Shown piece by piece: positions 26,043 through 36,754 of a stretch of 64,000 bases of DNA (position 1 is the stretch's first letter; every line of letters starts with the position of its first letter). The position numbers and the translations under genes were made by a program. The stretch lies in the NCBI GenBank assembly GCA_902802375.1, contig CADCLS010000001.1, positions 1-64,000 of the forward strand, read 5' to 3'. The DNA comes from Oscillospiraceae bacterium. GTDB taxonomy: Bacteria > Bacillota > Clostridia > Oscillospirales > Acutalibacteraceae. The notes under the pieces were generated by a model, which saw only the letters and a program-made list of their open reading frames with translations, was not told the DNA's origin and searched no databases.

Positions 26043-27626
26043 ATGTGTTCAGTCTTTGGGTTTTGCGGCGAAGTATCAGACTATGCCGCCGTAGAATCGG
26101 CTTTTTATAAAACTAAATCACGAGGTCCGGATGACAGCCGGATAGTAAGTGCGGGTAAGGGGTTACTCGGATTTCACAGGTTGTCTATCATGGGTCTTTC
26201 CTCTCTTGGTATGCAACCGTTCAGTTTGAACGGTTGCATAGCCGTTTGTAACGGCGAGATTTACGGCTTCAAAGCAGAGCGGGACCGCCTGATAGAAAAA
26301 GGCTACACCTTTAAAAGCGAGAGCGACTGTGAAATAATACTTCCTATGTATTTTGAGTACGGAGTAGATATGTTTTCGCGTATTGACGCCGAGTTTGCCC
26401 TGATAATTTATGACGGCAGAACCCACGAGTTTATCGCCGCGCGCGATCCTATCGGTATCCGTCCGCTTTATTACGGATATGATAAAAACGGCACAATTGT
26501 TTTTGCCAGTGAGCCTAAAAACATTGTGGGATTAGCAAAAAAGATTATGCCGTTTCCGCCGGGTCATTACTATAAGGGCGGTAAGTTCATACCGTATTTA
26601 GAAATATGGAAAACAGAAAGCGTTTGCAAGGATAATGTTGAAACCGCCTGCACAAAAATTCGCGAAAAGTTAATTGCGGGTGTAGAGAAGCGGCTTGTTT
26701 CCGATGCAAAAGTAGGCTTTCTGCTTTCGGGCGGTCTTGATTCCTCCCTTGTTTGCGCTGTTGCGGCAAAGAAAAGTGAAACACCAATCAAAACCTTTGC
26801 AATCGGTATGAGCGAGGACGCGATAGACCTTAAATATGCCCGTCAGGTTGCCGATTTTATAGGCGCCGACCACTCGGAAGTTTATATGACGCCCGAAGAA
26901 GTTATATCTTCGCTCGAAAGCGTAATTGAACTGCTCGGAACATACGATATAACAACTATCCGGGCGAGTATGGGTATGTACCTTGTCTGCAAGGCAATTC
27001 ACGAGAACACCGATATCCGCGTTCTGCTTACGGGTGAAATCTCGGATGAACTGTTTGGGTATAAATACACCGATTTTGCGCCAAGCGCGGAGGAATTCCA
27101 AAAGGAATCGGAGAAGCGTGTCCGTGAACTTCATATGTACGATGTTTTGCGTGCCGACCGGTGCATTTCGGTAAACTCACTTGAAGCAAGGGTGCCGTTC
27201 GGCGACCTTGACTTCGTAAAATATGTAATGAGTCTTGACCCTGAAATAAAAAGAAATAAATACAATAAGGGTAAATATTTATTGCGTCATGCGTTTGAGG
27301 GACTCGGCTACCTGCCAGACAGTATTCTTTGGCGTGAAAAAGCGGCGTTTTCGGATGCGGTAGGTCACTCGATGGTAGATTACTTAAAAGAGTACGCCGA
27401 AACGCAGTACAGCGATGAGGAATTTAAAGAAAAGTGTGAGAAATATTCGCACGCAGCTCCCTTTACCAAAGAATCACTTTTATACAGAGAAATTTTTGAA
27501 AAATATTACCCCGATCAGTCGGAAATGGTGGTTGATTTCTGGATGCCCAATAAATCTTGGGAAGGTTGCAATGTAAACGACCCGTCAGCAAGAGTGCTGT
27601 CAAATTACGGCGAGAGCGGTAAATAA
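26043..27626 (+). CDS. asnB: Asparagine synthetase, glutamine-hydrolysing
   Basis: The 527-residue protein starts MCSVFGFCG, exposing the catalytic Cys of the class II glutaminase domain after Met removal. The synthetase domain contains the PP-loop VGFLLSGGLDSSLVCAVAAK near residue 225 and LTGEISDELFGYKY. It makes asparagine from aspartate, ATP and glutamine-derived ammonia. It lies 11 bp after amt in the same operon, with GGTGA serving as a weak ribosome binding site. Confidence 0.93.
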   Translation: MCSVFGFCGEVSDYAAVESAFYKTKSRGPDDSRIVSAGKGLLGFHRLSIMGLSSLGMQPFSLNGCIAVCNGEIYGFKAERDRLIEKGYTFKSESDCEIILPMYFEYGVDMFSRIDAEFALIIYDGRTHEFIAARDPIGIRPLYYGYDKNGTIVFASEPKNIVGLAKKIMPFPPGHYYKGGKFIPYLEIWKTESVCKDNVETACTKIREKLIAGVEKRLVSDAKVGFLLSGGLDSSLVCAVAAKKSETPIKTFAIGMSEDAIDLKYARQVADFIGADHSEVYMTPEEVISSLESVIELLGTYDITTIRASMGMYLVCKAIHENTDIRVLLTGEISDELFGYKYTDFAPSAEEFQKESEKRVRELHMYDVLRADRCISVNSLEARVPFGDLDFVKYVMSLDPEIKRNKYNKGKYLLRHAFEGLGYLPDSILWREKAAFSDAVGHSMVDYLKEYAETQYSDEEFKEKCEKYSHAAPFTKESLLYREIFEKYYPDQSEMVVDFWMPNKSWEGCNVNDPSARVLSNYGESGK

Positions 27627-27646
27627 TTATATTTGGAGGAAATATT

Positions 27647-29470
27647 ATGTGTGGAATAGTAGGTTTTACAGGTGCTCAAGCGGCGGCACCGATATTACTT
27701 GAAGGTCTTAAAAAACTCGAATACAGAGGCTATGATTCGGCAGGTATCGCCGTAATGGATAATTCGGTCATCTCCGTAAACAAGGTAACCGGCAGAATTG
27801 CAAACCTTTGCGAGAAAACAGATGACGGCAAGGCAGTACCCGGCAACACCGGTATAGGTCATACCCGCTGGGCGACCCACGGCGCACCGACCAGTGAAAA
27901 CGCCCATCCGCATTTGAGTAATGACGGAAAGTTTGCGGTAGTTCATAACGGAATTATTGAAAACTATATGTCCCTTCGCGAAGAACTGATAAAAGAGGGT
28001 TATCACTTTGACAGTGAAACCGATACCGAAGTAATAGTCCACCTTATAGAAAAATACTATAAAGGCAGTGTGCGTGACGCGCTTATCAAAACAACCAACC
28101 GGCTTCGCGGTTCGTATGCAATAGGCGTTATCTGCAACGATAACCCCGGCACTATTTACGCCGCAAGAGAGGCAAGTCCGCTGATAATAGGCGTTGGCAC
28201 GGATGAAAACTATTTTGCTTCGGATGTTACAGCGCTTGTATCTCACACAAGAAATGTTATTTATCTTGAAGACGGCGAGTTTGCAAAAATAACATCGGAA
28301 AAAATACAGGTTTTTGATTGCCTTGGCAAAGAAATAGACAAAAGTGTAGTTCGTGTTATGTGGGATATTAGAGCGGCTGAAAAAGGCGGCTACGAACACT
28401 TTATGATGAAAGAAATTAAGGAGCAGCCGGCGGCAGTCAAAGCCACGATAGCGCCCCGAATTAAAGACGGAAAGGTTATATTTGACGAACTCGATATCAG
28501 TACAGATAAGCTTAAAAGCATAAATAAAATACTGATAACCGCCTGCGGCTCGGCGTATTATGCGGGTTGCGCCGGCAAATACGCGCTCGAAAAACTGTGT
28601 AATATTCCGGTATCGCTCGAACTTGCAAGCGAACTTAGGTATAGCGAGCCGATTATAGATGAGCACACGCTTCTTATAGTTATTTCACAGTCAGGCGAGA
28701 CGGCGGACACAATCGCCGCAATGAAAGAGTGCAAGGAAAAAGGCGCCACGGTAATAGCAATAGTAAATGTTGTGGGCAGCACAGTCGCAAAACTCGCTGA
28801 TTACGCCGTTTACACCTGGGCAGGTCCCGAAATTGCAGTTGCCACAACAAAAGGATATACAACTCAGGTAACCGTTTTGTATCTGCTGTCAATTTTCTTT
28901 GGGGATAAATTGGGGCTTATAAAAGAAAACTACGAAGAATATGTCAAATGCGTGCAGTCCCTACCACGCTTTATTCAGCAGGCAATAGATATGAACCCGG
29001 CTATTCCGACACTTGCAGAAAAGTATCACGAGAGCAAAGCGTTATTCTTTATCGGCAGAAATACCGATTACGCCACCTCTCTTGAAGGTGCTCTTAAAAT
29101 GAAGGAAATTTCGTATCTCCACTCCGAGGCATACGCCGCAGGAGAACTCAAACACGGCACAATAGCGCTCATTGAAGAACATCAGCCGGTAATCGCGCTT
29201 TGCTGCAACAGTAAAATAATGGAAAAGACACTTAGCAACATAGTTGAAGTAAAGGCGCGCGGTGCCGAGGTTTTAGCACTTACTTTCCGCAATAACGAAA
29301 AGATTGTATCGGTAGCGGATGACCTTATGTTTATCCCCGAAATAGACCCGATTTTCTCTGGTGTTATTGAGATAGTACCGCTTCAACTTCTTGCCTACTA
29401 TGTGGCAAAAGAAAACGGTTGCGATATAGATAAACCGAAAAACCTTGCAAAGTCAGTAACGGTGGAATGA
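27647..29470 (+). CDS. glmS: Glutamine-fructose-6-phosphate aminotransferase
   Basis: The 607-residue protein has the N-terminal glutaminase (MCGIVGFTG, YRGYDSAGIAV, GIGHTRWATHGAP) and two SIS sugar isomerase domains (TACGSAYYAGCAGKYALE, VISQSGETADTIAAMKECK, SEAYAAGELKHGTIALIEE), ending in KPKNLAKSVTVE. It makes glucosamine 6-phosphate for the cell wall. Only 20 bp separate it from asnB, enough for GGAGG but not for a glmS ribozyme, so feedback by that ribozyme is absent here. Confidence 0.97.
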   Translation: MCGIVGFTGAQAAAPILLEGLKKLEYRGYDSAGIAVMDNSVISVNKVTGRIANLCEKTDDGKAVPGNTGIGHTRWATHGAPTSENAHPHLSNDGKFAVVHNGIIENYMSLREELIKEGYHFDSETDTEVIVHLIEKYYKGSVRDALIKTTNRLRGSYAIGVICNDNPGTIYAAREASPLIIGVGTDENYFASDVTALVSHTRNVIYLEDGEFAKITSEKIQVFDCLGKEIDKSVVRVMWDIRAAEKGGYEHFMMKEIKEQPAAVKATIAPRIKDGKVIFDELDISTDKLKSINKILITACGSAYYAGCAGKYALEKLCNIPVSLELASELRYSEPIIDEHTLLIVISQSGETADTIAAMKECKEKGATVIAIVNVVGSTVAKLADYAVYTWAGPEIAVATTKGYTTQVTVLYLLSIFFGDKLGLIKENYEEYVKCVQSLPRFIQQAIDMNPAIPTLAEKYHESKALFFIGRNTDYATSLEGALKMKEISYLHSEAYAAGELKHGTIALIEEHQPVIALCCNSKIMEKTLSNIVEVKARGAEVLALTFRNNEKIVSVADDLMFIPEIDPIFSGVIEIVPLQLLAYYVAKENGCDIDKPKNLAKSVTVE

Positions 29471-29471
29471 T

Positions 29472-31004
29472 ATGGATAAAATTCTCGTTTTAGATTTTGG
29501 CGGCCAATATAATCAGTTAATCGCCCGGCGGGTACGCTCAAACAGCGTTTATGCCGAAATAAAGCCCTATAATAAAATCACCTGTGCCGAGATTAAAAGC
29601 GCTGGATATAAAGGCATAATCTTTACCGGCGGACCTAATAGTGTTTACGACGAAAAATCTCCGCATTACAGCGCCGAGATTCTCAATCTCGGCATACCGA
29701 TACTCGGTATTTGCTACGGTCATCAGTTGCTATCTTACCTTGCCGGCGGCGAAATCGCGGCGGCAGAAAGCGGCAGTGAATACGGTAAAACAGAATTGTT
29801 TACGCAAGATTGCCCTTTGTTTTCAGGCGTTCCGCAAAAAAGCGATTGCTTTATGAGCCATACCGATTATGTAAAAACTCTGCCTGAGGGATTTATAAGC
29901 ATAGCCGAAAGCGAAAAATGCCCGAACGCCGCAATCTGTAACGAACAGAAAAACCTTTACGGCGTTCAGTTTCACCCGGAAGTTACTCACACCGAATACG
30001 GCGAACAGATACTTAAAAACTTTATTTTCGGTATTTGCAAGTGCTCTGCCGATTGGAAAATGGACGATTTTATAGAAAAATCGGTCGAGAAATACAGAAC
30101 AGAACTAAAGGGTAAAAGAGTGCTTTTGGCACTTTCGGGCGGTGTTGATTCATCGGTTGCGGCGGTGCTTTTACATAAAGCAATAGGCAAAAACCTTGTT
30201 TGTGTTTTCGTAGATCACGGGCTGCTAAGAAAAGACGAGGGAGATTATGTTGAAAATACTATCGGTAAAAACTTAGGCGTACATATTATCCGCGTAAACG
30301 CAAAAGAACGATTTTTAAAAACCCTTTCCGGCATTACCGACCCGGAAAAGAAACGCCATATTATAGGCGAGGAATTTATCCGCACGTTTGAGGCAGAAGC
30401 CAAGAAACTCGGCAAAATCGATGTTCTCGCACAGGGCACAATTTATCCCGATGTGATAGAAAGCGGCAAGGGCGATTCGGCGGTTATTAAGAGCCACCAC
30501 AACGTAGGCGGGCTACCCGATATTATGAGTTTTGAAAGTATCGTAGAGCCGCTTCGGGACCTTTTTAAAGACGAGGTAAGAAAAGTAGGAATTAAACTCG
30601 GAATACCTAAAGAACTTGTTTTCCGCCAGCCGTTCCCCGGACCCGGGCTGGGTGTCAGGGTAATAGGTGAGATAACGGAAGAAAAATTAGAACTTTTGAA
30701 AGAGGCGGACGCCGTTTTCAGAAGCAAAATAGATAAACTCGATTTTAATAAGAGACCCAATCAGTATTTTGCCGTGATTACGGATACGAGAAGCGTAGGC
30801 GTTATGGGTGACGCACGAACTTACGGTTATACGGTGGTGCTTCGTGCGGTAGATACCGATGATTTTATGACGGCAGAGTGGTCGCGCATTTCGTTTGATT
30901 TGCTTCAAACGGCAAGTAGCCGGATAACCAACGAAATTAAGGGAATTACCAGAGTGGTATATGATATAACCTCAAAACCGCCGGCGACGGTGGAGTGGGA
31001 ATAA
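29472..31004 (+). CDS. guaA: GMP synthase, glutamine-hydrolysing
   Basis: The 510-residue enzyme has a class I glutaminase (FTGGPNSVYDE, GICYGHQLLSYLAGG, QFHPEVTHTEYG) followed by the ATP pyrophosphatase PP-loop LLALSGGVDSSVAAVLLHK and a C-terminal dimerization domain (RQPFPGPGLGVRVIGEI). It aminates XMP to GMP with glutamine. It starts one base after the glmS stop, so translation is probably coupled. Confidence 0.97.
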   Translation: MDKILVLDFGGQYNQLIARRVRSNSVYAEIKPYNKITCAEIKSAGYKGIIFTGGPNSVYDEKSPHYSAEILNLGIPILGICYGHQLLSYLAGGEIAAAESGSEYGKTELFTQDCPLFSGVPQKSDCFMSHTDYVKTLPEGFISIAESEKCPNAAICNEQKNLYGVQFHPEVTHTEYGEQILKNFIFGICKCSADWKMDDFIEKSVEKYRTELKGKRVLLALSGGVDSSVAAVLLHKAIGKNLVCVFVDHGLLRKDEGDYVENTIGKNLGVHIIRVNAKERFLKTLSGITDPEKKRHIIGEEFIRTFEAEAKKLGKIDVLAQGTIYPDVIESGKGDSAVIKSHHNVGGLPDIMSFESIVEPLRDLFKDEVRKVGIKLGIPKELVFRQPFPGPGLGVRVIGEITEEKLELLKEADAVFRSKIDKLDFNKRPNQYFAVITDTRSVGVMGDARTYGYTVVLRAVDTDDFMTAEWSRISFDLLQTASSRITNEIKGITRVVYDITSKPPATVEWE

Positions 31005-32657
<1,653 letters not shown>

Positions 32658-32671
32658 TAAGGGTGTAGAGT

Positions 32672-33463
32672 ATGCTTTTTACGAAAATGCAAGGGCTTGG
32701 CAACGATTATCTTTATGTTTACGGCAATGTGCCTGAGAATATAAAGGATATAAGCACTTCGCTTTCCGACCGCCACTTCGGCGCGGGTGCTGACGGTATG
32801 ATATTTATTTCGCCGTCTGATATCGCTGACTTTTCTATGCGTATATTCAATGCTGACGGAAGTGAAGCGAAAATGTGCGGCAACGGTATCCGTTGCGTGG
32901 GTAAATATGTCTATGATAAAGGATATACCGATAAAACACGGCTTAAAATCGAAACCCTTTCGGGCATAAGAAATCTTAAACTGAACGTGTTCGGCGGAAG
33001 GGTTAAAACCGTTACGGTTGATATGGGGCAAGCGGTGGCAGAAAAACAAAGCACCGTCTTGATAGACGGCGAAAAGGTAACGTATATCCCCGTAAATGTC
33101 GGCAACCCGCACGCGGTAATATTTGTGAATGATATTAAGAGCGCACCTGTAAATACTTTGGGTCAAAAGTTTCAAAACCACGAGGACTTTCCAGGCGGGG
33201 TAAATGTTGAATTTGCGCAAATTATAGACGAAAACAATATCCGTATGCGCGTTTTTGAGCGTGGAAGCGGTATAACCATGGCTTGCGGCACCGGTGCTTG
33301 CGCTACCGTGGCGGCGGCTGTAAAACAGGGGCTTGTTGAAGTAAACAACCCCGTTTACGTAACACTTGACGGCGGCAAACTTGAAATCACCGTATCCGAC
33401 CAAAACACCGCTACTATGACAGGTCCAGCCAAAACTGTTTATGAGGGTGAAACGGTTTTATGA
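32672..33463 (+). CDS. dapF: Diaminopimelate epimerase
   Basis: The 263-residue protein has the two pseudo-symmetric halves with catalytic cysteines in AKMCGNGIRCVGKYVYDKG and TMACGTGACATVAAAVKQG, plus the start MLFTKMQGLGNDYLYV. It converts LL- to meso-diaminopimelate for peptidoglycan and lysine. Its end overlaps dapL by four bases. Confidence 0.96.
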   Translation: MLFTKMQGLGNDYLYVYGNVPENIKDISTSLSDRHFGAGADGMIFISPSDIADFSMRIFNADGSEAKMCGNGIRCVGKYVYDKGYTDKTRLKIETLSGIRNLKLNVFGGRVKTVTVDMGQAVAEKQSTVLIDGEKVTYIPVNVGNPHAVIFVNDIKSAPVNTLGQKFQNHEDFPGGVNVEFAQIIDENNIRMRVFERGSGITMACGTGACATVAAAVKQGLVEVNNPVYVTLDGGKLEITVSDQNTATMTGPAKTVYEGETVL

Positions 33464-34665
33464 CTATTCCGAATAAAAACTACGCAAATCTTAAAGACTC
33501 TTATTTGTTTTACAATATTTCACAAAAGGTCAAAGCATATAGCGCGGCGCACCCCGATAAACGTCTGTATCGTCTTGGGATAGGCGACGTATCATTGCCG
33601 TTGCCGGAAGTCGTAATAAAAGCGCTGCACGAAGCGGTTGACGAACAGGCAAACAAAGATACATTTCACGGCTATATGCCCGAGTGCGGTGCGCCTTTTT
33701 TAAGGAAAACAATAGCCACACATTATGCCACCCACGGCGTTAGTATAAATGAAGACGAAGTATTTGTATCGAGCGGAGCGAGCGACGAACTCGGCGATAT
33801 TCTTGATTTGTTTGATAAATCAAATACAGCGCTCATTATGGAGCCGGCGTATCCCGCCTATGTTGACGCTAATATTATGGCAGGCAGAATAATAATACAT
33901 CTGCCGTCGGGAATTGAAAACGGGTTTTTGCCCGAGCCGCCCCAAAACGCAAAAGCGGACATAATTTATATATGCTCGCCTAATAACCCGACAGGCGCGG
34001 TCTTTGACCGAAAAAAACTTCAAAAATGGGTAGACTTTGCAAACGAAAACGGCTCGGTTATTATCTTTGACGCGGCGTATGAAGCGTTTATAGAAGATGT
34101 AGTCATACCGCGCAGTATCTTTGAAATTAAGGGCGCAAAAACCTGCGCGATTGAAATTTGTTCGCTTTCCAAAACCGCGGGCTTTACCGGCACTCGCCTC
34201 GGCTACACCGTAATACCAAAAACGCTTGTCCGACAGAATATGAACTTTAACGATATGTGGGTTAGAAACCGCACTACCAAAACAAACGGTGTGTCGTATA
34301 TCATCCAAAAGGGTGCGGCGGCAGTATTCACACCCGAAGGTCAAAAACAGATAAGAGACAATATCAGCATTTACAAAAACAATGCAAAAATGATAATGGA
34401 CGCGCTCGACAAGGCGGGTGTATGGTACACCGGCGGCAAAAACTCGCCTTATGTATGGATGAAAGTGCCTGACAGATTTGACAGTTGGGGATTCTTTGAT
34501 TATCTGTTAAACGAAACCGGAATAATCGGCACCCCCGGCGCCGGTTTCGGTGGCTGCGGCGAAGGCTTCTTCCGCTTTTCCGCCTTTGGCACCCCCGAAG
34601 ACACAAAAGAAGCGGCAAAAATAATGAAAGAACTACTTATAGATTTAGAGGTTGCGCATAAATAA
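33460..34665 (+). CDS. dapL: LL-diaminopimelate aminotransferase
   Basis: The 401-residue fold type I PLP enzyme shows LYRLGIGDVSLPLPEVV, ICSPNNPTGAVFDRKK and the PLP-lysine region EICSLSKTAGFTGTRLGYT. This enzyme gives clostridia a one-step route from tetrahydrodipicolinate to LL-diaminopimelate, the substrate of the DapF encoded just before. The gene overlaps dapF by four bases and is the last of the run, ended by a hairpin that includes its stop codon. Confidence 0.95.
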   Translation: MTIPNKNYANLKDSYLFYNISQKVKAYSAAHPDKRLYRLGIGDVSLPLPEVVIKALHEAVDEQANKDTFHGYMPECGAPFLRKTIATHYATHGVSINEDEVFVSSGASDELGDILDLFDKSNTALIMEPAYPAYVDANIMAGRIIIHLPSGIENGFLPEPPQNAKADIIYICSPNNPTGAVFDRKKLQKWVDFANENGSVIIFDAAYEAFIEDVVIPRSIFEIKGAKTCAIEICSLSKTAGFTGTRLGYTVIPKTLVRQNMNFNDMWVRNRTTKTNGVSYIIQKGAAAVFTPEGQKQIRDNISIYKNNAKMIMDALDKAGVWYTGGKNSPYVWMKVPDRFDSWGFFDYLLNETGIIGTPGAGFGGCGEGFFRFSAFGTPEDTKEAAKIMKELLIDLEVAHK

Positions 34666-34683
34666 TAGGCGCAACCTCTTTAA
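34647..34683 (+). terminator. Hairpin terminator overlapping the dapL stop codon
   Basis: AGAGGTTGCGC (34647-34657) pairs with GCGCAACCTCT (34669-34679). Only a short T stretch follows, so it may be a leaky terminator or an RNA-stabilising end. Confidence 0.6.
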
Positions 34684-34729
34684 AGTATATTAAAATACTT
34701 ATGTAAAATAAAAAACTTTCAAAAAACAC

Positions 34730-34758
34730 TTGACAAACGAACAAATGTTTTGTATAAT
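34730..34758 (+). promoter_or_regulatory. Consensus promoter of a small RNA gene
   Basis: TTGACA (34730-34735), a 17 bp spacer and TATAAT (34753-34758) form a perfect promoter. No coding start follows before a strong terminator, so it must drive a noncoding transcript. Confidence 0.85.
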
Positions 34759-34764
34759 GATTCT

Positions 34765-35003
34765 CCAAATATTTTTTTGGAATAATAAAAATTTAATATC
34801 GGTGTCAATACATATTTGCGGGCTTTTGTTCGCTAATGCTGCGGTAAGCTGAAAAATTATCGCACACATCCCATTTTTTTGGAACACAGGTTGGATGCAA
34901 GATGGTGTTCCCGGCTCTAATTTTTAGCCGTCACATAGACACACTTTTTTAAGCAAAAAAACAATTTGCTGGATAAGTGTTTTTATGTGACGGTTATTTT
35001 TTT
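34765..35003 (+). ncRNA. Independent small RNA gene of unknown class
   Basis: The transcript should run from about 34765 to a terminator whose helix is CCGTCACATA (34928-34937) with TATGTGACGG (34984-34993), containing an inner ACACTT/AAGTGT, followed by seven T. Within it GCGGTAA pairs with TTATCGC (about 34850-34875) and GGAACAC with GTGTTCC (about 34881-34912). About 240 nt is close to 6S RNA size, but I could not build a 6S-like closing stem and bubble, and I see no RNase P, tmRNA or SRP signature. The sequence up to 35204 shows only a GGAGG...CCTCC hairpin near 35121. Confidence 0.65.
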
Positions 35004-35204
35004 GCGAAAAATTTACATAGAAACTCAATTTTCAGCCAGTTTCGTTGTCTTATATATGGAAAAGTTTTCTAAATATTTTCACAAACATATACAAAAAATT
35101 TGCCTTTTTTGGACGTTATGTGGAGGGTAAAAATCTTTACCTCCAAGCATTAACAATTTAATGACCGTACGAATGGGATATGACTGTGCGAGGACCGTAA
35201 TTAT

Positions 35205-35284
35205 GGGGTCCCCGGAAAGTCGATAGACTTTTTGGGGAGAGGAGGAACAACGAGCCGGATGAGCTTTCGTGTTTACACGGAAGC
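35205..35284 (+). repeat. Two-hairpin motif of the mobilizable element, copy 1
   Basis: GGGGTCCCC leads into CCCCGGAAAGTC (35210-35221), loop GATA and GACTTTTTGGGG (35226-35237), followed by GAGAGGAGGAA. A second hairpin has GCTTTCGTG (35263-35271), TTTA and CACGGAAGC (35276-35284). It is about 145 bp upstream of the ParB-like gene. The same two hairpins recur upstream of the mobilization genes. Confidence 0.75.
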
Positions 35285-35428
35285 GATAAAGGCATAGTTT
35301 GTGACGACGAGAGCGCGGCGACGCCCGGGTGAGATTCCGGGGCAGGTATATAAAAACGGCATTCGATAAAAGCGGCGATCAAAGACATAAAAGCTAAAAA
35401 ATTATTAAAAAGAGGAGCGATTATAAAA

Positions 35429-36388
35429 ATGAAAATTACTGATTTAATTGTTGACAAAGAGTTTGAAAGCGTTATCCCACCGCTTGAAAAACAGGAATTT
35501 GAATTTCTTGAAGAAAGTATTCTTAAAGACGGTGAAGTTTACCATCCACTGGTTGTATGGAATAACACCATTGTTGACGGTCATCACAGATATAAAATTT
35601 TGAAAAAGCACCCGGATATTAAATATCGTATTACCGAGAAAAACTTTAAAAATCGTCCCGAGGCGATTTCTTGGATTTGTCTTAACCAACTCGGGAGAAG
35701 AAATCTTTCGGACATTCAAAAAACAATATTAATGGGAAGAAGATACTCTGCTGAAAAAGAATCGAAAGGTTCAGCCGATAGAATTAAGAAAAAAACTGAT
35801 AAGGATTTCCCTGTGGGTCAAAATGACCCACAGGGAAACGAAAAAAGATCTGAGGCACATCAGACCGCTATAAAAATAGCAAAAGAGATGAATACAAGTC
35901 CTAAAACCGTTCGGCGTGCCGAAGAATTTGTTAACGGAATGGATGCAGCCGAAGAAGTTTTACCGGGTATTTCAAAAGAAATTATCTCAGGAAATATTAA
36001 ACCAAATAAGGCAGATGTCAGAGCCATTGCTAAAGCACCTGCTGAAGAACGAAAACAAATGGCTAAAAATCTCTATAAAAAGCTTACTCCGGAAGAAAAG
36101 GAGCTGAGAAAAAGAAAAAGAGATTTTACAAAATCTATAGAGGTATTGGATCAAACACATATGCCATCGGCGGATAATAAAATACAGCCGGAGGATATAC
36201 TGATGACATTTAGCGGCGCATCAGAAAATTTTATAAGCATTATAAGCCATTACTTGGATTATATGCCGGAACTATTAACCGATCCCAAATACTTTCAACA
36301 GGTAAAAAATGCAATTCAGCCGGTAAAAGATTTTATAAAAACTTTGGAGGAAAACAAACCTTCAAACAATATCTCAATAGCCAAATAA
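35429..36388 (+). CDS. ParB-like nuclease-domain protein of the mobilizable element
   Basis: The 319-residue protein begins with a ParB/Srx-type domain: LEESILKDGEVYHPLVVWNN and IVDGHHRYKILKKH. A middle helix-turn-helix (AIKIAKEMNTSPKTVRRAEE, about 150-170) and KEIISGNIKPNKADVRAIAK follow, then a basic helical tail. Such proteins occur on phages and integrative elements as partition or regulatory proteins. It is the first gene of the element, preceded by the two-hairpin motif. Between the two domains, codons about 127-137 lie in a perfect inverted repeat of the DNA. Confidence 0.82.
   Translation: MKITDLIVDKEFESVIPPLEKQEFEFLEESILKDGEVYHPLVVWNNTIVDGHHRYKILKKHPDIKYRITEKNFKNRPEAISWICLNQLGRRNLSDIQKTILMGRRYSAEKESKGSADRIKKKTDKDFPVGQNDPQGNEKRSEAHQTAIKIAKEMNTSPKTVRRAEEFVNGMDAAEEVLPGISKEIISGNIKPNKADVRAIAKAPAEERKQMAKNLYKKLTPEEKELRKRKRDFTKSIEVLDQTHMPSADNKIQPEDILMTFSGASENFISIISHYLDYMPELLTDPKYFQQVKNAIQPVKDFIKTLEENKPSNNISIAK
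35806..35838. repeat. Perfect 15 bp inverted repeat inside the ParB-like gene
   Basis: TTTCCCTGTGGGTCA (35806-35820), AAA, and TGACCCACAGGGAAA (35824-35838). It encodes the DFPVGQNDPQGNEK linker between the ParB and HTH domains and could form a strong mRNA hairpin or a protein-binding site. Confidence 0.85.
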
Positions 36389-36526
36389 AGTAAAAAACTA
36401 CTGCTACAACAACTAATAAATATGTAAAGATGACCGGTAGAAATGTCGGTTATTTTTATATAGAAAACAAAAAAAGGAGCTGATGCCTATGTGGGTATCA
36501 AAAGACTAATGAGGCGGTCAAAAATT

Positions 36527-36607
36527 GGGGTCCCCGGAAAGTCGTAAGACTTTTTGGGGAGAGGAGAAACAGCGAAATGAGTAAGCTTTTCGTGCCTTGC
36601 ACGGAAA
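36527..36607 (+). repeat. Two-hairpin motif of the mobilizable element, copy 2
   Basis: CCCCGGAAAGTC (36532-36543), loop GTAA and GACTTTTTGGGG (36548-36559), then GAGAGGAG and a second hairpin TTTTCGTG (36587-36594), CCTTG, CACGGAAA (36600-36607). The first hairpin arms match copy 1 exactly; the loop differs (GTAA against GATA). The 36389-36748 gap otherwise holds a weak hairpin near 36430 and the oriT candidate. Confidence 0.75.
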
Positions 36608-36654
36608 CGAACAATATGAAGCTTGTTTTGACGAGTCTCATAGTTTAGCAAGCA

Positions 36655-36726
36655 GGGACTTTGTGTGCCACGCAAGTCCCGTCACAGCCGTTTATACGGC
36701 TGAATCTTTGAGGGCTAACGCCCCCA
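36655..36726. other. Candidate origin of transfer (oriT)
   Basis: Three hairpins stand in a row just before the mobilization genes: GGGACTT (36655-36661) with AAGTCCC (36674-36680); CAGCCG (36685-36690) with CGGCTG (36697-36702); and GGGCTAACGCCC (36712-36723), leading into a C-rich tract CCCCCAAACCCCC. Inverted repeats next to a MobC/relaxase pair are the usual setting of a relaxase nick region. No nick site can be named from sequence alone. Confidence 0.45.
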
Positions 36727-36754
36727 AACCCCCATTGGAAGGAGTGATGTGTAT

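Noticed and set aside
27627..27646. glmS ribozyme
   Set aside because: Only 20 bp separate asnB and glmS, too short for the ribozyme, and no P2.1-like core is seen.
27695..28666. Long antisense reading frame inside glmS
   Set aside because: It is a codon-bias shadow of a certain gene, rich in Cys, Phe and Tyr without any domain.
34765..35003. Assignment of the small RNA as RNase P, tmRNA, SRP RNA or a common riboswitch
   Set aside because: None of the signature sequences I know for these classes are present.
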